From Chloroflexota bacterium (GTDB lineage Bacteria > Chloroflexota > Limnocylindria > Limnocylindrales > CSP1-4), in NCBI GenBank assembly GCA_021812735.1, contig JAKAMV010000103.1:1-17894 (forward strand): DNA of 17,894 nucleotides. The letters are read 5' to 3'. This document shows, in pieces, positions 6,300 to 12,848 of the stretch; position 1 is the first letter of the stretch, and the number at the start of each line of letters is the position of its first letter. Both the position numbers and the translations under genes were made by a program. The notes under the pieces are model-generated. The model saw nothing but the letters and a program-made list of their open reading frames with translations. It made no database searches and had not been told where the DNA came from.

Positions 6300-6583
6300 A
6301 TGAGCGAACGACGGACCACCGCCCTGCGCATCGCGGACACCCTCTCGCTGCCCGCCCGCAACGGCGACGGCTGGCTCGCCACCGCGTCACCAGCCGGCAT
6401 CCGGCCGGCGCGGGCGCGGGTGAGCTCGCGGCGGCCTTCACGGCCGCGACGGGCTGGGACCCTGCCGAGGAGCCCCGCGGCCGGGACTACTTCGCGCTGG
6501 CGCCGCGCCGCGTGCAGGCCTACCGCGGCTGTGGCGAGCGACCCGACGCGACCATCATGCGCGACGGCCGCTGGCTCGCCTGA
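6300..6583 (+). pseudogene. Internally deleted, frameshifted pyridoxamine-phosphate-oxidase-like gene
   Basis: From the ATG at 6300 one frame reads MSERRTTALRIADTL then GDGWLATASPAG, which resembles the start of split-barrel FMN-binding PPOX-family proteins. After about 6395 the matching frame changes and reads ELAAAFTAATGWDP, DYFALAPRRVQAYR and ATIMRDGRWLA, ending at TGA 6581-6583. That is a typical PPOX-family C-terminus. The central part, about 100 residues with most of the flavin-binding barrel, is missing. No good Shine-Dalgarno sequence precedes the ATG. The initial frame stays open to a TGA at 6657-6659 that overlaps the next gene's ATG, but that tail is not protein-like. I judge it a non-functional remnant; the C-terminal match is stronger than the N-terminal one. 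Confidence 0.6.
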
Positions 6584-6608
6584 CAACGGGCCCCGCCTGC
6601 CCGACAAT
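6580..6608 (+). promoter_or_regulatory. Predicted sigma70-type promoter of the EamA gene
   Basis: CTGACA at 6580-6585 (5 of 6 matches to TTGACA) is separated by exactly 17 bp from GACAAT at 6603-6608 (4 of 6 to TATAAT). The predicted +1 is near 6615, 44 nt before the ATG at 6659. The -35 box overlaps the stop codon of the PPOX remnant, so EamA can be expressed without it. Confidence 0.45.
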
Positions 6609-6658
6609 CGCTCCGTGCACCGCAGCCCCGCCACTCCCGCCGCCATGGCCAACCGCTG

Positions 6659-7558
6659 ATGAGCCGGCGGGCCGTTGTCCTGTTCGCCGCCATGGCCGTG
6701 ATCTGGGGGATCCCGTACCTGCTCATCCGGGTGGCGGTTGAGGAGGTGTCGCCGCCAGTCCTGGTGTTCGCGCGGACCAGCATCGGCGCGCTGGTGCTCC
6801 TGCCGCTGGCCATCACCCGCGTGGACCTGCGGACCACGCTCCGCCGCTGGCGCTGGGTGGCCGCGTTCGCGCTGGTGGAGGTCGCCGGGCCGTGGGTGCT
6901 CCTGGGCTGGGCTGAGCAGCACGTGACGAGCTCACTGGCCGGCCTCCTGGTCGCGGGCGTCCCGCTCGTGGGGACCGTCATGGCAGTCCTCACCGGGCGC
7001 GACCGGCATGTGAGCACCACCGGCCTGGGCGGCCTGCTCCTTGGCCTAGTCGGCGTGGTGGCGATCGCCGGCACGGACCTCGACGCGGAAGACGCGGCGG
7101 CGATCGCGGCCATTGCCCTCGTGGTGGTCGGCTACGCCGCTGGCCCGTGGATCCTGGCCCACAAGCTGGTGGGCGTGCCGTCGCTGGGCGTCATGGCGCC
7201 CTCGCTCACGCTGTCGGCGCTGCTGTACCTGCCCGTGGCCATCGTCCAGTGGCCGGCCACCACGCCCAGTCCGCACGCGCTGGCATCCGTGGTCATCCTC
7301 GGCCTCGTCTGCACGGCGCTCGCGTTCGTCCTGTTCGCGGAGCTGATCGCCGCCGTCGGGCCCGTCCGCGCGACGGTCATCACCTACATCAACCCGGCAG
7401 TCGCCGCGGTCCTCGGCGTGACGGTCCTCGGTGAGCCGTTCACGCCGGCGATGCTGGCGGGCTTCGTGCTGGTCATCGCCGGCTCGGTGCTCGCAACCCG
7501 CCGACCCACGCCGCGCCAGGACGCGGGGGCCGAGCCCGCCGAGGCAGCCCTGGCGTAG
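6659..7558 (+). CDS. EamA/DMT-superfamily transporter
   Basis: This 299-residue integral membrane protein has ten predicted helices in two EamA repeats (about 5-138 and 148-283). Members export amino acids, metabolites or drugs. Repeat landmarks are FAAMAVIWGIPYLLIRVAVE and VLVFARTSIGALVLLPLA in the first half, and LVVVGYAAGPWILAHKLVG and VITYINPAVAAVLGVTVLGE in the second; the NP before the last two helices and the GE after it are typical. The C-terminus is a short charged tail. The ATG at 6659 has no clear Shine-Dalgarno sequence; an in-frame ATG at 6692 is less likely because it would cut the first helix. The substrate cannot be told. The neighbouring MocR and PPOX remnants suggest it once belonged to a B6- or amino-acid-linked cassette. 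Confidence 0.9.
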   Translation: MSRRAVVLFAAMAVIWGIPYLLIRVAVEEVSPPVLVFARTSIGALVLLPLAITRVDLRTTLRRWRWVAAFALVEVAGPWVLLGWAEQHVTSSLAGLLVAGVPLVGTVMAVLTGRDRHVSTTGLGGLLLGLVGVVAIAGTDLDAEDAAAIAAIALVVVGYAAGPWILAHKLVGVPSLGVMAPSLTLSALLYLPVAIVQWPATTPSPHALASVVILGLVCTALAFVLFAELIAAVGPVRATVITYINPAVAAVLGVTVLGEPFTPAMLAGFVLVIAGSVLATRRPTPRQDAGAEPAEAALA

Positions 7559-7683
7559 CCGACAGCCGCCAGAGCGGGGCAGCGCCCGGCCATGTCGAGC
7601 CGCCTCGGCACTTGCGCGGCGCGGCGCAGGCCAATCTCCGGCCGAGGGCCCCGATGGACCCGAACCCTCGGTCGGGCGTGCTC

Positions 7684-7695
7684 ACCCGGCCGGGT
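7684..7695. repeat. 12-bp perfect palindrome upstream of CoA-binding gene
   Basis: ACCCGG followed by CCGGGT lies in the 218-bp space between the EamA and CoA-binding genes. It may be part of the end of the EamA transcript or an operator. A -10-like TACCCT follows at 7729-7734. Confidence 0.3.
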
Positions 7696-7776
7696 CCCTC
7701 GGCCCTGTCTCCCGACGGCGGCCCTGCGTACCCTGTCGGCAACCAGGGCACCGAACCGTCGGGAGGAAACCAGCGC

Positions 7777-8253
7777 ATGACCAACGTCGCCGAGGCCGCG
7801 ACCGAGTTCCTTGCCCAGCGGCGCATCGCCGTCGCCGGCGTCTCGCGGCAGGCCGCGGGCCATGGGGGCAACTACGTCTACACGGCACTCAAGAAGCGCG
7901 GCTATGAAGTGTTCGCCGTCAACCCGAACGCCGACACGGTGGAGGGCGACCCCTGTTACCACACGCTGGGCGACATCCCGGGCGGCGTGGACGGCGTCGT
8001 GATCGCAACCAACCCGGTCGCCACCGCCAGCGTCGTGGACGACTGCGTCCGGCTGGGCGTCCGGCGAGTCTGGATGCACCGCTCGTTCGGCGGCGGCAGC
8101 GTGGACGACACCGCCGCCTCGTCAGGCCGCGCGGCGGGTCTGACGGTGATCTCGGGCGCCTGCCCCCTGATGTACGGCGCCCAGGCGGACTTCGGGCACA
8201 AGTGCATGCGCTGGTTTCTCGGAATCGCCGGATCGAAGCCAACGGCCGGCTGA
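7777..8253 (+). CDS. CoA-binding domain protein (YccU-like)
   Basis: This 158-residue single-domain protein has a Rossmann-type CoA/nucleotide-binding fold, as in the N-terminal part of succinyl-CoA synthetase alpha. The first strand and loop are RRIAVAGVSRQAAGHGG (15-31), followed by ALKKRGYEVFAVNPNADTVE, then the VDGVVIATNP strand (71-80) and VRRVWMHRSFGGGS. The C-terminus has ISGACPLMYG, where the YccU group usually has a conserved Cys-Pro (here Cys129-Pro130). The open frame runs further upstream, but the ATG at 7777 is chosen because GGGAGGAAAC at 7761-7770 is a strong Shine-Dalgarno sequence and homology begins here. The cellular role of YccU-like proteins is not established. Confidence 0.88.
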   Translation: MTNVAEAATEFLAQRRIAVAGVSRQAAGHGGNYVYTALKKRGYEVFAVNPNADTVEGDPCYHTLGDIPGGVDGVVIATNPVATASVVDDCVRLGVRRVWMHRSFGGGSVDDTAASSGRAAGLTVISGACPLMYGAQADFGHKCMRWFLGIAGSKPTAG

Positions 8254-8300
8254 GCCCGGCGTCAGGAGAGGGGCGGACAGGTCCCCTCGGGAGTGCGGAC

Positions 8301-8516
8301 ATGGAGTGGTCGATGCTGCTCGTGGCCGCGGTCCTCGCGGCCACGAGCGTCGCCACGGCGCACGCGCTGCGACGTCATCTCCACGCGGCCACGACCGCCG
8401 TCGGGCTTGATCGGCGGGTTGCGGAGGATCGGGCGGTCCGTGCCGTCGAGGCGGATGTCGAGGCGGCGCACGAGGCGGCCGAGGAGCTCGCGGTGGAGCA
8501 GCGGCGCCGGAGCTGA
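8301..8516 (+). CDS. Small single-pass membrane protein, unknown
   Basis: This 71-residue protein has one predicted helix at 4-22 (SMLLVAAVLAATSVATAHA), then a basic stretch RRHLH and a helical, charge-alternating tail (DRRVAEDRAVRAVEADVEAA and on). It is probably a type of short membrane-anchored coiled coil with the tail in the cytoplasm. The ATG at 8301 is preceded by CGGGAG at 8288-8293. It starts 47 bp after the CoA-binding gene on the same strand, so co-transcription is likely. I recognise no family. Confidence 0.6.
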   Translation: MEWSMLLVAAVLAATSVATAHALRRHLHAATTAVGLDRRVAEDRAVRAVEADVEAAHEAAEELAVEQRRRS

Positions 8517-8561
8517 CCCAGGTCGAGTCTCCCGGATCAGGAGATTCCCGGTGATTTCGCA

Positions 8562-8578
8562 GCTCCGCCATCCGGAGC
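8562..8578 (+). terminator. Small hairpin after the 71-residue ORF
   Basis: GCTCCG-CCATC-CGGAGC is a perfect 6-bp stem with a 5-nt loop, 46 bp after the stop. It lacks a T-run, so it is only a weak terminator candidate. Confidence 0.3.
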
Positions 8579-8582
8579 GTGG

Positions 8583-8611
8583 TTGCTCGCCGGGCGCGGT
8601 CGGACTACAAC
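8583..8611 (+). promoter_or_regulatory. Predicted sigma70-type promoter of the DoxX-like gene
   Basis: TTGCTC at 8583-8588 and TACAAC at 8606-8611 are separated by 17 bp. The predicted +1 is near 8618, giving a leader of about 100 nt before the ATG at 8717. Confidence 0.4.
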
Positions 8612-8716
8612 AGACGTGCACGGCACCACGCGGGGCCTCCCCGCAGCCGCGAACGCCTTCGCCGGAAGCGTCCCGCCGACGGCGGCGTTGATCGGTCAAG
8701 GGACGGGGAGGGCACC

Positions 8717-9475
8717 ATGTCCCAGTCTCGGACGCTGGCCGTCGCCGCCGGCGCCGTCGCCACCATCCTGCTCCTCTGGATGGTGAATCCCTGGGTCGCA
8801 GTCCCAGACAGCCTGTCCGCAGCCGTCACCGGGGCGTTCTGGATCCTGTCCATCGTGCTCGTCGCGCTCCTCTACCTCGACGCGAGGAGCGACCCGAGCT
8901 CGGGCACCGTGGAGACCGAGGGCCCGGCTTTCGCCCGGTTCCTGTTCAGCAACTCGCGGGCCGCGCTCGTCTGGCTCCCGATCCGCCTGTTCCTCGGCTT
9001 CACGTGGCTCGAGGCGGGCTGGCACAAGGCCACCGGCACTGGTTGGCTCGACGGCGGCGCGGCGCTGAAGGGGTACTGGACCGCGGCGATCGCGGTCTCC
9101 GACCAGGGCAAGGGGCCCATCACGTACGACTGGTACCGCGACTTCATCACCTTCCTGCTCAACGGCGGGCACTACAGCTGGTTCGCGCCGCTGATCACGT
9201 ACGGCGAGATCCTGGTGGGCATCGGGCTGATCGTGGGCGCCCTGACCGGCGTCGCCGCGTTCTTCGGGGCGTTCATGAACATGTCGTACCTGCTGGCCGG
9301 CAGCGCCTCGACCAACCCGGTCCTGTTCACGCTCGCGGTCGGCCTGATCCTGGCCTGGAAGGTCGCGGGCTACTACGGCCTGGACCGCGCGCTGCTGCCC
9401 GCCCTCGGCACGCCGTGGTCGCCGGGGTCGCTCCCCGGCAAGGCGTCGTCCCCCGGGGATACGCCCATCAGGTGA
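8717..9475 (+). CDS. DoxX-like (TQO small subunit DoxD-type) membrane protein
   Basis: This 252-residue integral membrane protein has hydrophobic segments near 8-24, 36-54, 85-104, 155-177, 178-196 and 202-219. DoxX/DoxD family features are LPIRLFLGFTWLEAGWHKAT (87-106), where the arginine and the WLEAGWHK stretch are conserved, then YGEILVGIGLIVGALTGVAA and FGAFMNMSYLLAGSASTNP. In archaea DoxD is part of thiosulfate:quinone oxidoreductase; in bacteria most relatives are of unknown role and some act in redox or thiol stress. The N-terminal two helices before the core are an extension relative to short DoxX proteins. The ATG at 8717 follows GGGGAGGG and is preferred over upstream in-frame starts. 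No oxidoreductase partner is next to it, so a quinone-linked function is unproven. Confidence 0.85.
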   Translation: MSQSRTLAVAAGAVATILLLWMVNPWVAVPDSLSAAVTGAFWILSIVLVALLYLDARSDPSSGTVETEGPAFARFLFSNSRAALVWLPIRLFLGFTWLEAGWHKATGTGWLDGGAALKGYWTAAIAVSDQGKGPITYDWYRDFITFLLNGGHYSWFAPLITYGEILVGIGLIVGALTGVAAFFGAFMNMSYLLAGSASTNPVLFTLAVGLILAWKVAGYYGLDRALLPALGTPWSPGSLPGKASSPGDTPIR

Positions 9476-9501
9476 GGGTGCCTGGCCCGACCCCGGCGCG
9501 T

Positions 9502-9533
9502 CGGACTGCGGCCCGCGGTGCCGGACTGCGGCC
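9502..9533. repeat. Two direct copies of a 12-bp unit
   Basis: CGGACTGCGGCC occurs at 9502-9513 and 9522-9533, a 20-bp period, in the short space between the convergent DoxX-like and MFS genes. The function is unknown. Confidence 0.5.
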
Positions 9534-9555
9534 GGCGCCGCTGAACCACCGGATC

Positions 9556-9588
9556 GGCGAGGCCCTGGCGGTCAGCCGGGGCCTCGCC
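9556..9588. terminator. Bidirectional hairpin at the convergent DoxX-like/MFS ends
   Basis: GGCGAGGCCC at 9556-9565 pairs perfectly with GGGCCTCGCC at 9579-9588 around a 13-nt loop with a small inner stem. It lies 80 bp after the DoxX-like stop and overlaps the last codons of the MFS gene, so it can serve both transcripts. There is no T-run. Confidence 0.5.
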
Positions 9589-10951
9589 GTGCCTCGAGGG
9601 CGCCCGCGGGGGATCCGGCCGGCGGGATGGCTGGCCGCGGCTCCTTCACGCCGAGCAGCGGCAGCATGCCCGCCACGAGGTAGAAGACCGCCAGGACGAA
9701 GGCCGCGCGCGGGCCGTTGCCGTAGCTCGACGCGTCCACCGCGTCGAGCAGCGGACCGCCGGTGGCGATGGCGAGCACGCCGGCCATCGCCGTGGCCACG
9801 TTGCTGATGCCCATGTAGCGGCCACCGGAGGCACCTGGCACGACGGACGTCAGGAGGGCCCAGTCCACCGAGAGGAAGGAGCCCAGGCCGGTGCCGAACA
9901 GGGCCGCGCCGAGGACGGCGGACGGCGGCAGCGTCCCTGCCGGTCCCGAGGCGGCGACGACCAGGCCCATCCCGATCGCGGCCATCACGCAGGCCGCCCA
10001 CACGACGGGCCGCCGTCCCACGCGGTCGCCGACGCGGCCGGCCGGGATGACCGCGACCACGTTCCCCGCGATGATCACCGCCAGCAGCGTCATGTTCGGC
10101 CCGAAGGTCGCCTCTCGGGCGATCCCGAGGGTCCGGATCAGGTACAGCGTCGAGAAGTTGATCAGCATCGTGCCGCCCATGAGGATGAGCAGGCGCGACA
10201 GGACGATCAGCGCGAAGCCCCGCTGGCGCAGCACGTCGTCGCCCCATGCCTCGCGGGCGACGGACGCCCACGACCGGCCGCCCCGCTCGCGTGCCGGCGG
10301 TCCGGGCGGCACCCGGAGCACCACTGCGAACATGGTCGTGAACTCGAGCACGCCGAGGGCGAGGGTCCCGGCCACGAAGGACCCGCTGGCGATCGCGGCG
10401 GCGGCGATGCCGAACCCGCTGACCTGACCGAGCACGCTGAACAGGCCGACCAGCGACGACGCGGTCCCGGTCTGGCCGTGCGGCACGAGATCCGGGATGT
10501 AGCCCTGGAACGGGCCCTGCGCGAAGTTGGAAGACACCTGCAGCATGAGGATGAAGGCCGCGATCGAGACGAGGCTGCTGGAGAGCGCGACCCCGGCCAG
10601 GAAGACCAGGTCGAGCGCCGACCCGATGACGATGTACGGCTTCCGCCGACCCCACCGCGTCACGGTGTAGTCCGATAGAGTGCCGACGGTCGGCTGGACG
10701 AGCGCCGCGATCACCGAGCCGGCGGCCGTGAGGCGGAACAGCGTGCCGCCCACCTCGCGCTTGACGTCCGGGCCCAGGAGGCCCGCCTCCATGCGGCCGG
10801 TCAGGATCTGGTTGAGCCCGATGAACACCGCGGACAGCCCGAGCCAGTAGAGACTGACGCGGAGCAGCGCACCCGTCGACAGGCGGGTGGCGGGCCGGCC
10901 GAGCTCGATCTCGACTCCCGGCCGCTCGACGAGGGTCGCCTCGGCGGACAT
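9572..10951 (-). CDS. MFS transporter, GPH/SLC45-like
   Basis: This 459-residue protein has 12 predicted helices split by a cytoplasmic loop at about 213-242. Motif A appears as GTLSDYTVTRWGRRKPYIVI (90-109), the form common in sugar-cation symporters of the GPH/SLC45 type. A second copy is GRVGDRVGRRP at 305-315. GPFQGYIPDLVP at 146-157 is also typical of that group. Substrates in the group are mostly sugars, but this is only suggestive here. The ATG at 10951 is preceded by GGGAGGTGGGACC. It starts 24 bp after the stop of the ECF sigma gene on the same strand, so the two probably form an operon. That arrangement suggests induction along with the sigma factor rather than a simple sugar operon, since no glycosidase or kinase is nearby. 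Confidence 0.85.
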   Translation of the reverse strand: MSAEATLVERPGVEIELGRPATRLSTGALLRVSLYWLGLSAVFIGLNQILTGRMEAGLLGPDVKREVGGTLFRLTAAGSVIAALVQPTVGTLSDYTVTRWGRRKPYIVIGSALDLVFLAGVALSSSLVSIAAFILMLQVSSNFAQGPFQGYIPDLVPHGQTGTASSLVGLFSVLGQVSGFGIAAAAIASGSFVAGTLALGVLEFTTMFAVVLRVPPGPPARERGGRSWASVAREAWGDDVLRQRGFALIVLSRLLILMGGTMLINFSTLYLIRTLGIAREATFGPNMTLLAVIIAGNVVAVIPAGRVGDRVGRRPVVWAACVMAAIGMGLVVAASGPAGTLPPSAVLGAALFGTGLGSFLSVDWALLTSVVPGASGGRYMGISNVATAMAGVLAIATGGPLLDAVDASSYGNGPRAAFVLAVFYLVAGMLPLLGVKEPRPAIPPAGSPAGALEARRGPG

Positions 10952-10975
10952 GGTCCCACCTCCCTCGTCTCAGGC

Positions 10976-11518
10976 TCACGCGGGCTGGAGCACGAGGCTG
11001 TCGCGGAGGCGCCGGCGCGCCCTGCACAGGAGTGTGCGCGTCGCCTGCCCCGTCCTGCCGATCACCTGTGCGATCTCGGCTGGCGGGTAGCCCTGCCCTT
11101 CGAGGATGAGCGCCCGGCGCGTGTCGTCCGGCAGCGCGTCGAGGGCGGCGTGGAGCTCACGCTCGGCCTCGCGCCGCAGGACTGCGGCCTCGGGCGCCTC
11201 CTCCGTGTCGTCGCTGGGCGGCACGTGGCCCGCCCAGCGGGCGCGCTTGCGGGACCAGTCGATGACCCGGTTCGACGCCACGCGGTGCAGCCAGGCCAGC
11301 TCGTTCTCCGGCAGGTCGCCACGCTGGCCGGCGCGGACGAGCTCGAGGAACGCCTCCTGGACGATGTCCTCCGCAAGGTCCTCGTCTCGCGTCGAGCGCA
11401 GGACGCTGGCGTAGAGACGCCCTCGGTAGGCGTCGTAGGCGACACCCGCATCCGGGACGGGCGCCGCCGGGCCGGGGCCCGGCATCCCTGTCCCTCGCAG
11501 GTTGACGATGGCGGTCAT
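10976..11518 (-). CDS. ECF-type RNA polymerase sigma factor
   Basis: This 180-residue protein has only the two ECF domains. Region 2 spans about 27-95: YDAYRGRLYASVLRSTRDED, LAEDIVQEAFLELVRAG and NELAWLHRVASNRVIDWSRK. A short acidic linker (101-112) follows, then region 4 at about 120-175: ALDALPDDTRRALILEGQGY, PPAEIAQVIGRTGQATRTLL and CRARRRLRDSL. The ATG at 11518 follows GGGAGAG; the open frame extends upstream but enters the divergent promoter region. No anti-sigma factor is visible: downstream is an MFS transporter and upstream a divergent response regulator. The activity may therefore be set by transcription, possibly by that regulator, or by a distant anti-sigma factor. Its target promoter cannot be read from this window. 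Confidence 0.92.
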   Translation of the reverse strand: MTAIVNLRGTGMPGPGPAAPVPDAGVAYDAYRGRLYASVLRSTRDEDLAEDIVQEAFLELVRAGQRGDLPENELAWLHRVASNRVIDWSRKRARWAGHVPPSDDTEEAPEAAVLRREAERELHAALDALPDDTRRALILEGQGYPPAEIAQVIGRTGQATRTLLCRARRRLRDSLVLQPA

Positions 11519-11710
11519 GGGGCTCTCCCGACCTTTCCCGCTCCTCGCCGCGGCTCGTCCAGCGGCCTGCCCGTGGTGTACGGCAGGGGCCGTCCCGAGC
11601 ACATGGGGGCGGTGTCCCGGCAAACCGGGAAGGTGGCCGGGAGGGATGCGGCGACCCCTTGTTGCAGGACGGCCGGGACTCCGTCGGACGGGCCGCCTAG
11701 GATGGCGGCG
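11519..11710. promoter_or_regulatory. Divergent control region for sigma factor and response regulator
   Basis: These 192 bp must hold both promoters. A perfect inverted repeat TCCCGG-CAAA-CCGGGA lies at 11615-11630, about midway, and could be an operator or a leader hairpin. TAGGAT at 11698-11703 is -10-like and would place +1 at 11710, one base before the response-regulator ATG. The same bases include AGGA, which could instead be a Shine-Dalgarno sequence 8 nt from the ATG. Confidence 0.4.
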
Positions 11711-12394
11711 ATGGACGCCGACGGTGTCGATACCGGCGACATGCCGCGCCGCCATCGCGTGCTCGTGGTGGACGACCACCCGATGTACCGCGACGGCCTG
11801 GAGCTCACGCTCGCCGCGTCGCGCGACTTCGAGCCCGTCGGCGCGGCCGGGGACGCGGAGTCAGCGCTCGAGTCGATCGCACGGCTGCGACCGGACGTGG
11901 TCCTCATGGACCTGCGGCTGCCCGGCATGAGCGGCATCGAGGCCACCCGCCGGATCACCGCCGCAGGAGCGGTCCCGGTGGTGTTGGTGCTCTCGATGCT
12001 CGAGGACGACGACTCGATCTTCTCGGCGATGCGCGCCGGGGCGCGCGGCTACCTGCTGAAGGGCGCCGACCGGGATGAGCTGCTGTCGGCGCTGCGGGCC
12101 GTCGTCCGGGGCGAGGTCATCTTCGGCGCCGCGATCGCCCAGCGGGTGATGGCGTTCTTCACCGGCCGGATGCCGTCGGCCGCCGAGGCGGCCTTCCCAG
12201 AGCTCACCGGTCGCGAGCGGGAGATCCTCGAGCGAATCGCCCGAGGGGACGCCAACCTGGACATCGCGCAACGCCTCGGCCTGTCGGACAAGACGGTCCG
12301 CAACCACGTCTCGAGCATCCTCAACAAGCTCCAGGTAGCCGATCGAGGGCAGGCGATCGTTCGGGCGCGGGATGCCGGGCTGGGCTCCGGCTAG
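11711..12394 (+). CDS. NarL/FixJ-family response regulator
   Basis: This 227-residue two-domain regulator has a receiver domain at about 15-130 with acidic pair Asp21-Asp22 (VLVVDDHPMYRDGL), phosphoacceptor Asp67 (VVLMDLRLPGMSG), switch Ser95 and Lys117 (GYLLKGAD). A LuxR-type HTH at about 163-223 reads ELTGREREILERIARGDANL, then DIAQRLGLSDKTVRNHVSSI and LNKLQVADRGQAI. All key phosphorylation residues are present. Three in-frame ATGs occur at 11702, 11711 and 11741; 11711 is preferred for AGGA spacing or for a leaderless start after TAGGAT. The likely partner is the HisKA_3 kinase at 12849-14546, which converges on this gene. It diverges from the ECF sigma gene, so it may regulate that operon. 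Confidence 0.92.
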   Translation: MDADGVDTGDMPRRHRVLVVDDHPMYRDGLELTLAASRDFEPVGAAGDAESALESIARLRPDVVLMDLRLPGMSGIEATRRITAAGAVPVVLVLSMLEDDDSIFSAMRAGARGYLLKGADRDELLSALRAVVRGEVIFGAAIAQRVMAFFTGRMPSAAEAAFPELTGREREILERIARGDANLDIAQRLGLSDKTVRNHVSSILNKLQVADRGQAIVRARDAGLGSG

Positions 12395-12402
12395 GAGCGG
12401 AC

Positions 12403-12419
12403 CGCACCACCCCGGTGCG
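12403..12419 (+). terminator. Hairpin after the response-regulator gene
   Basis: CGCACC-ACCCC-GGTGCG forms a perfect 6-bp stem with a 5-nt loop starting 9 bp after the TAG. It has no T-run; terminator by position only. Confidence 0.4.
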
Positions 12420-12481
12420 CGCGGGCGAATAGGGAACCCGCCGCAATTGTCGCCGTCGGCCGGCGGGCGCAGCATCGCTGC

Positions 12482-12727
12482 ATGCCGTTGCGGGTCAGGT
12501 GGGTTGACGACACAGCGTTGATCCGGCCACTGGCGGAGCGCATCATCGAGCGGTCTGGGCACACGTGCCGTTCCTTCCCACGGCGCGTGGACCTGCTCGA
12601 CGCGGTTTGCCTGGAGCCGTTCGACGTCATCGTGCTCCGGCCGGAGGACGTCGTGTCTCCCCGCCTGATCCCGCAGCGGCTGCCCGCACCGTGCCCAAGC
12701 AGGGCCCCCGCCCTGGCGAGCGGATAG
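12482..12727 (+). CDS. Orphan receiver-like ORF, degenerate or truncated
   Basis: This 81-residue product resembles the first half of a CheY-like receiver: RVRWVDDTALIRPLAERIIE, then RSGHTCRSFPRRVDLLDAVC and LEPFDVIVLRPEDVV. The acidic pair is kept (WVDD), and helix 1 and strand 2 look normal. At the end of strand 3, where the phosphoacceptor Asp should be (VLLD), it has VIVLRPED, so that Asp is absent or displaced. After residue 60 the match is lost and the ORF ends at a TAG, missing helices 3-5 and the Lys strand. No Shine-Dalgarno sequence is evident. It lies between the convergent response regulator and kinase genes. It could be a decaying receiver gene or a small non-phosphorylated decoy; decay is more likely. 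Confidence 0.5.
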   Translation: MPLRVRWVDDTALIRPLAERIIERSGHTCRSFPRRVDLLDAVCLEPFDVIVLRPEDVVSPRLIPQRLPAPCPSRAPALASG

Positions 12728-12779
12728 CCGGCCGAACGCCTCCGGGACGCGCTGCGCGTGGACGGCGGAGTTCGGCCGG
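12728..12779. terminator. Large stem-loop directly after the receiver-like ORF
   Basis: CCGGCCGAAC at 12728-12737 pairs perfectly with GTTCGGCCGG at 12770-12779. Inside the 32-nt loop, ACGCG-CTG-CGCGT at 12747-12759 forms a second perfect 5-bp stem. The outer stem begins at the first base after the TAG of the receiver-like ORF and lies 70 bp past the kinase stop on the other strand. It is a likely bidirectional transcription barrier, though it lacks a T-run. Confidence 0.5.
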
Positions 12780-12848
12780 TTCCTCCCCCAAGCGGCTCGA
12801 CACGTGCGCCCTGATCGCGTGGCCGGACGCCCTCGAACAGGCGGGCAA

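Noticed and set aside
8202..8300. Longer version of the 71-residue membrane protein starting inside the CoA-binding gene
   Set aside because: It would overlap the end of the CoA-binding gene in another frame; the ATG at 8301 has a Shine-Dalgarno and starts the membrane helix directly.
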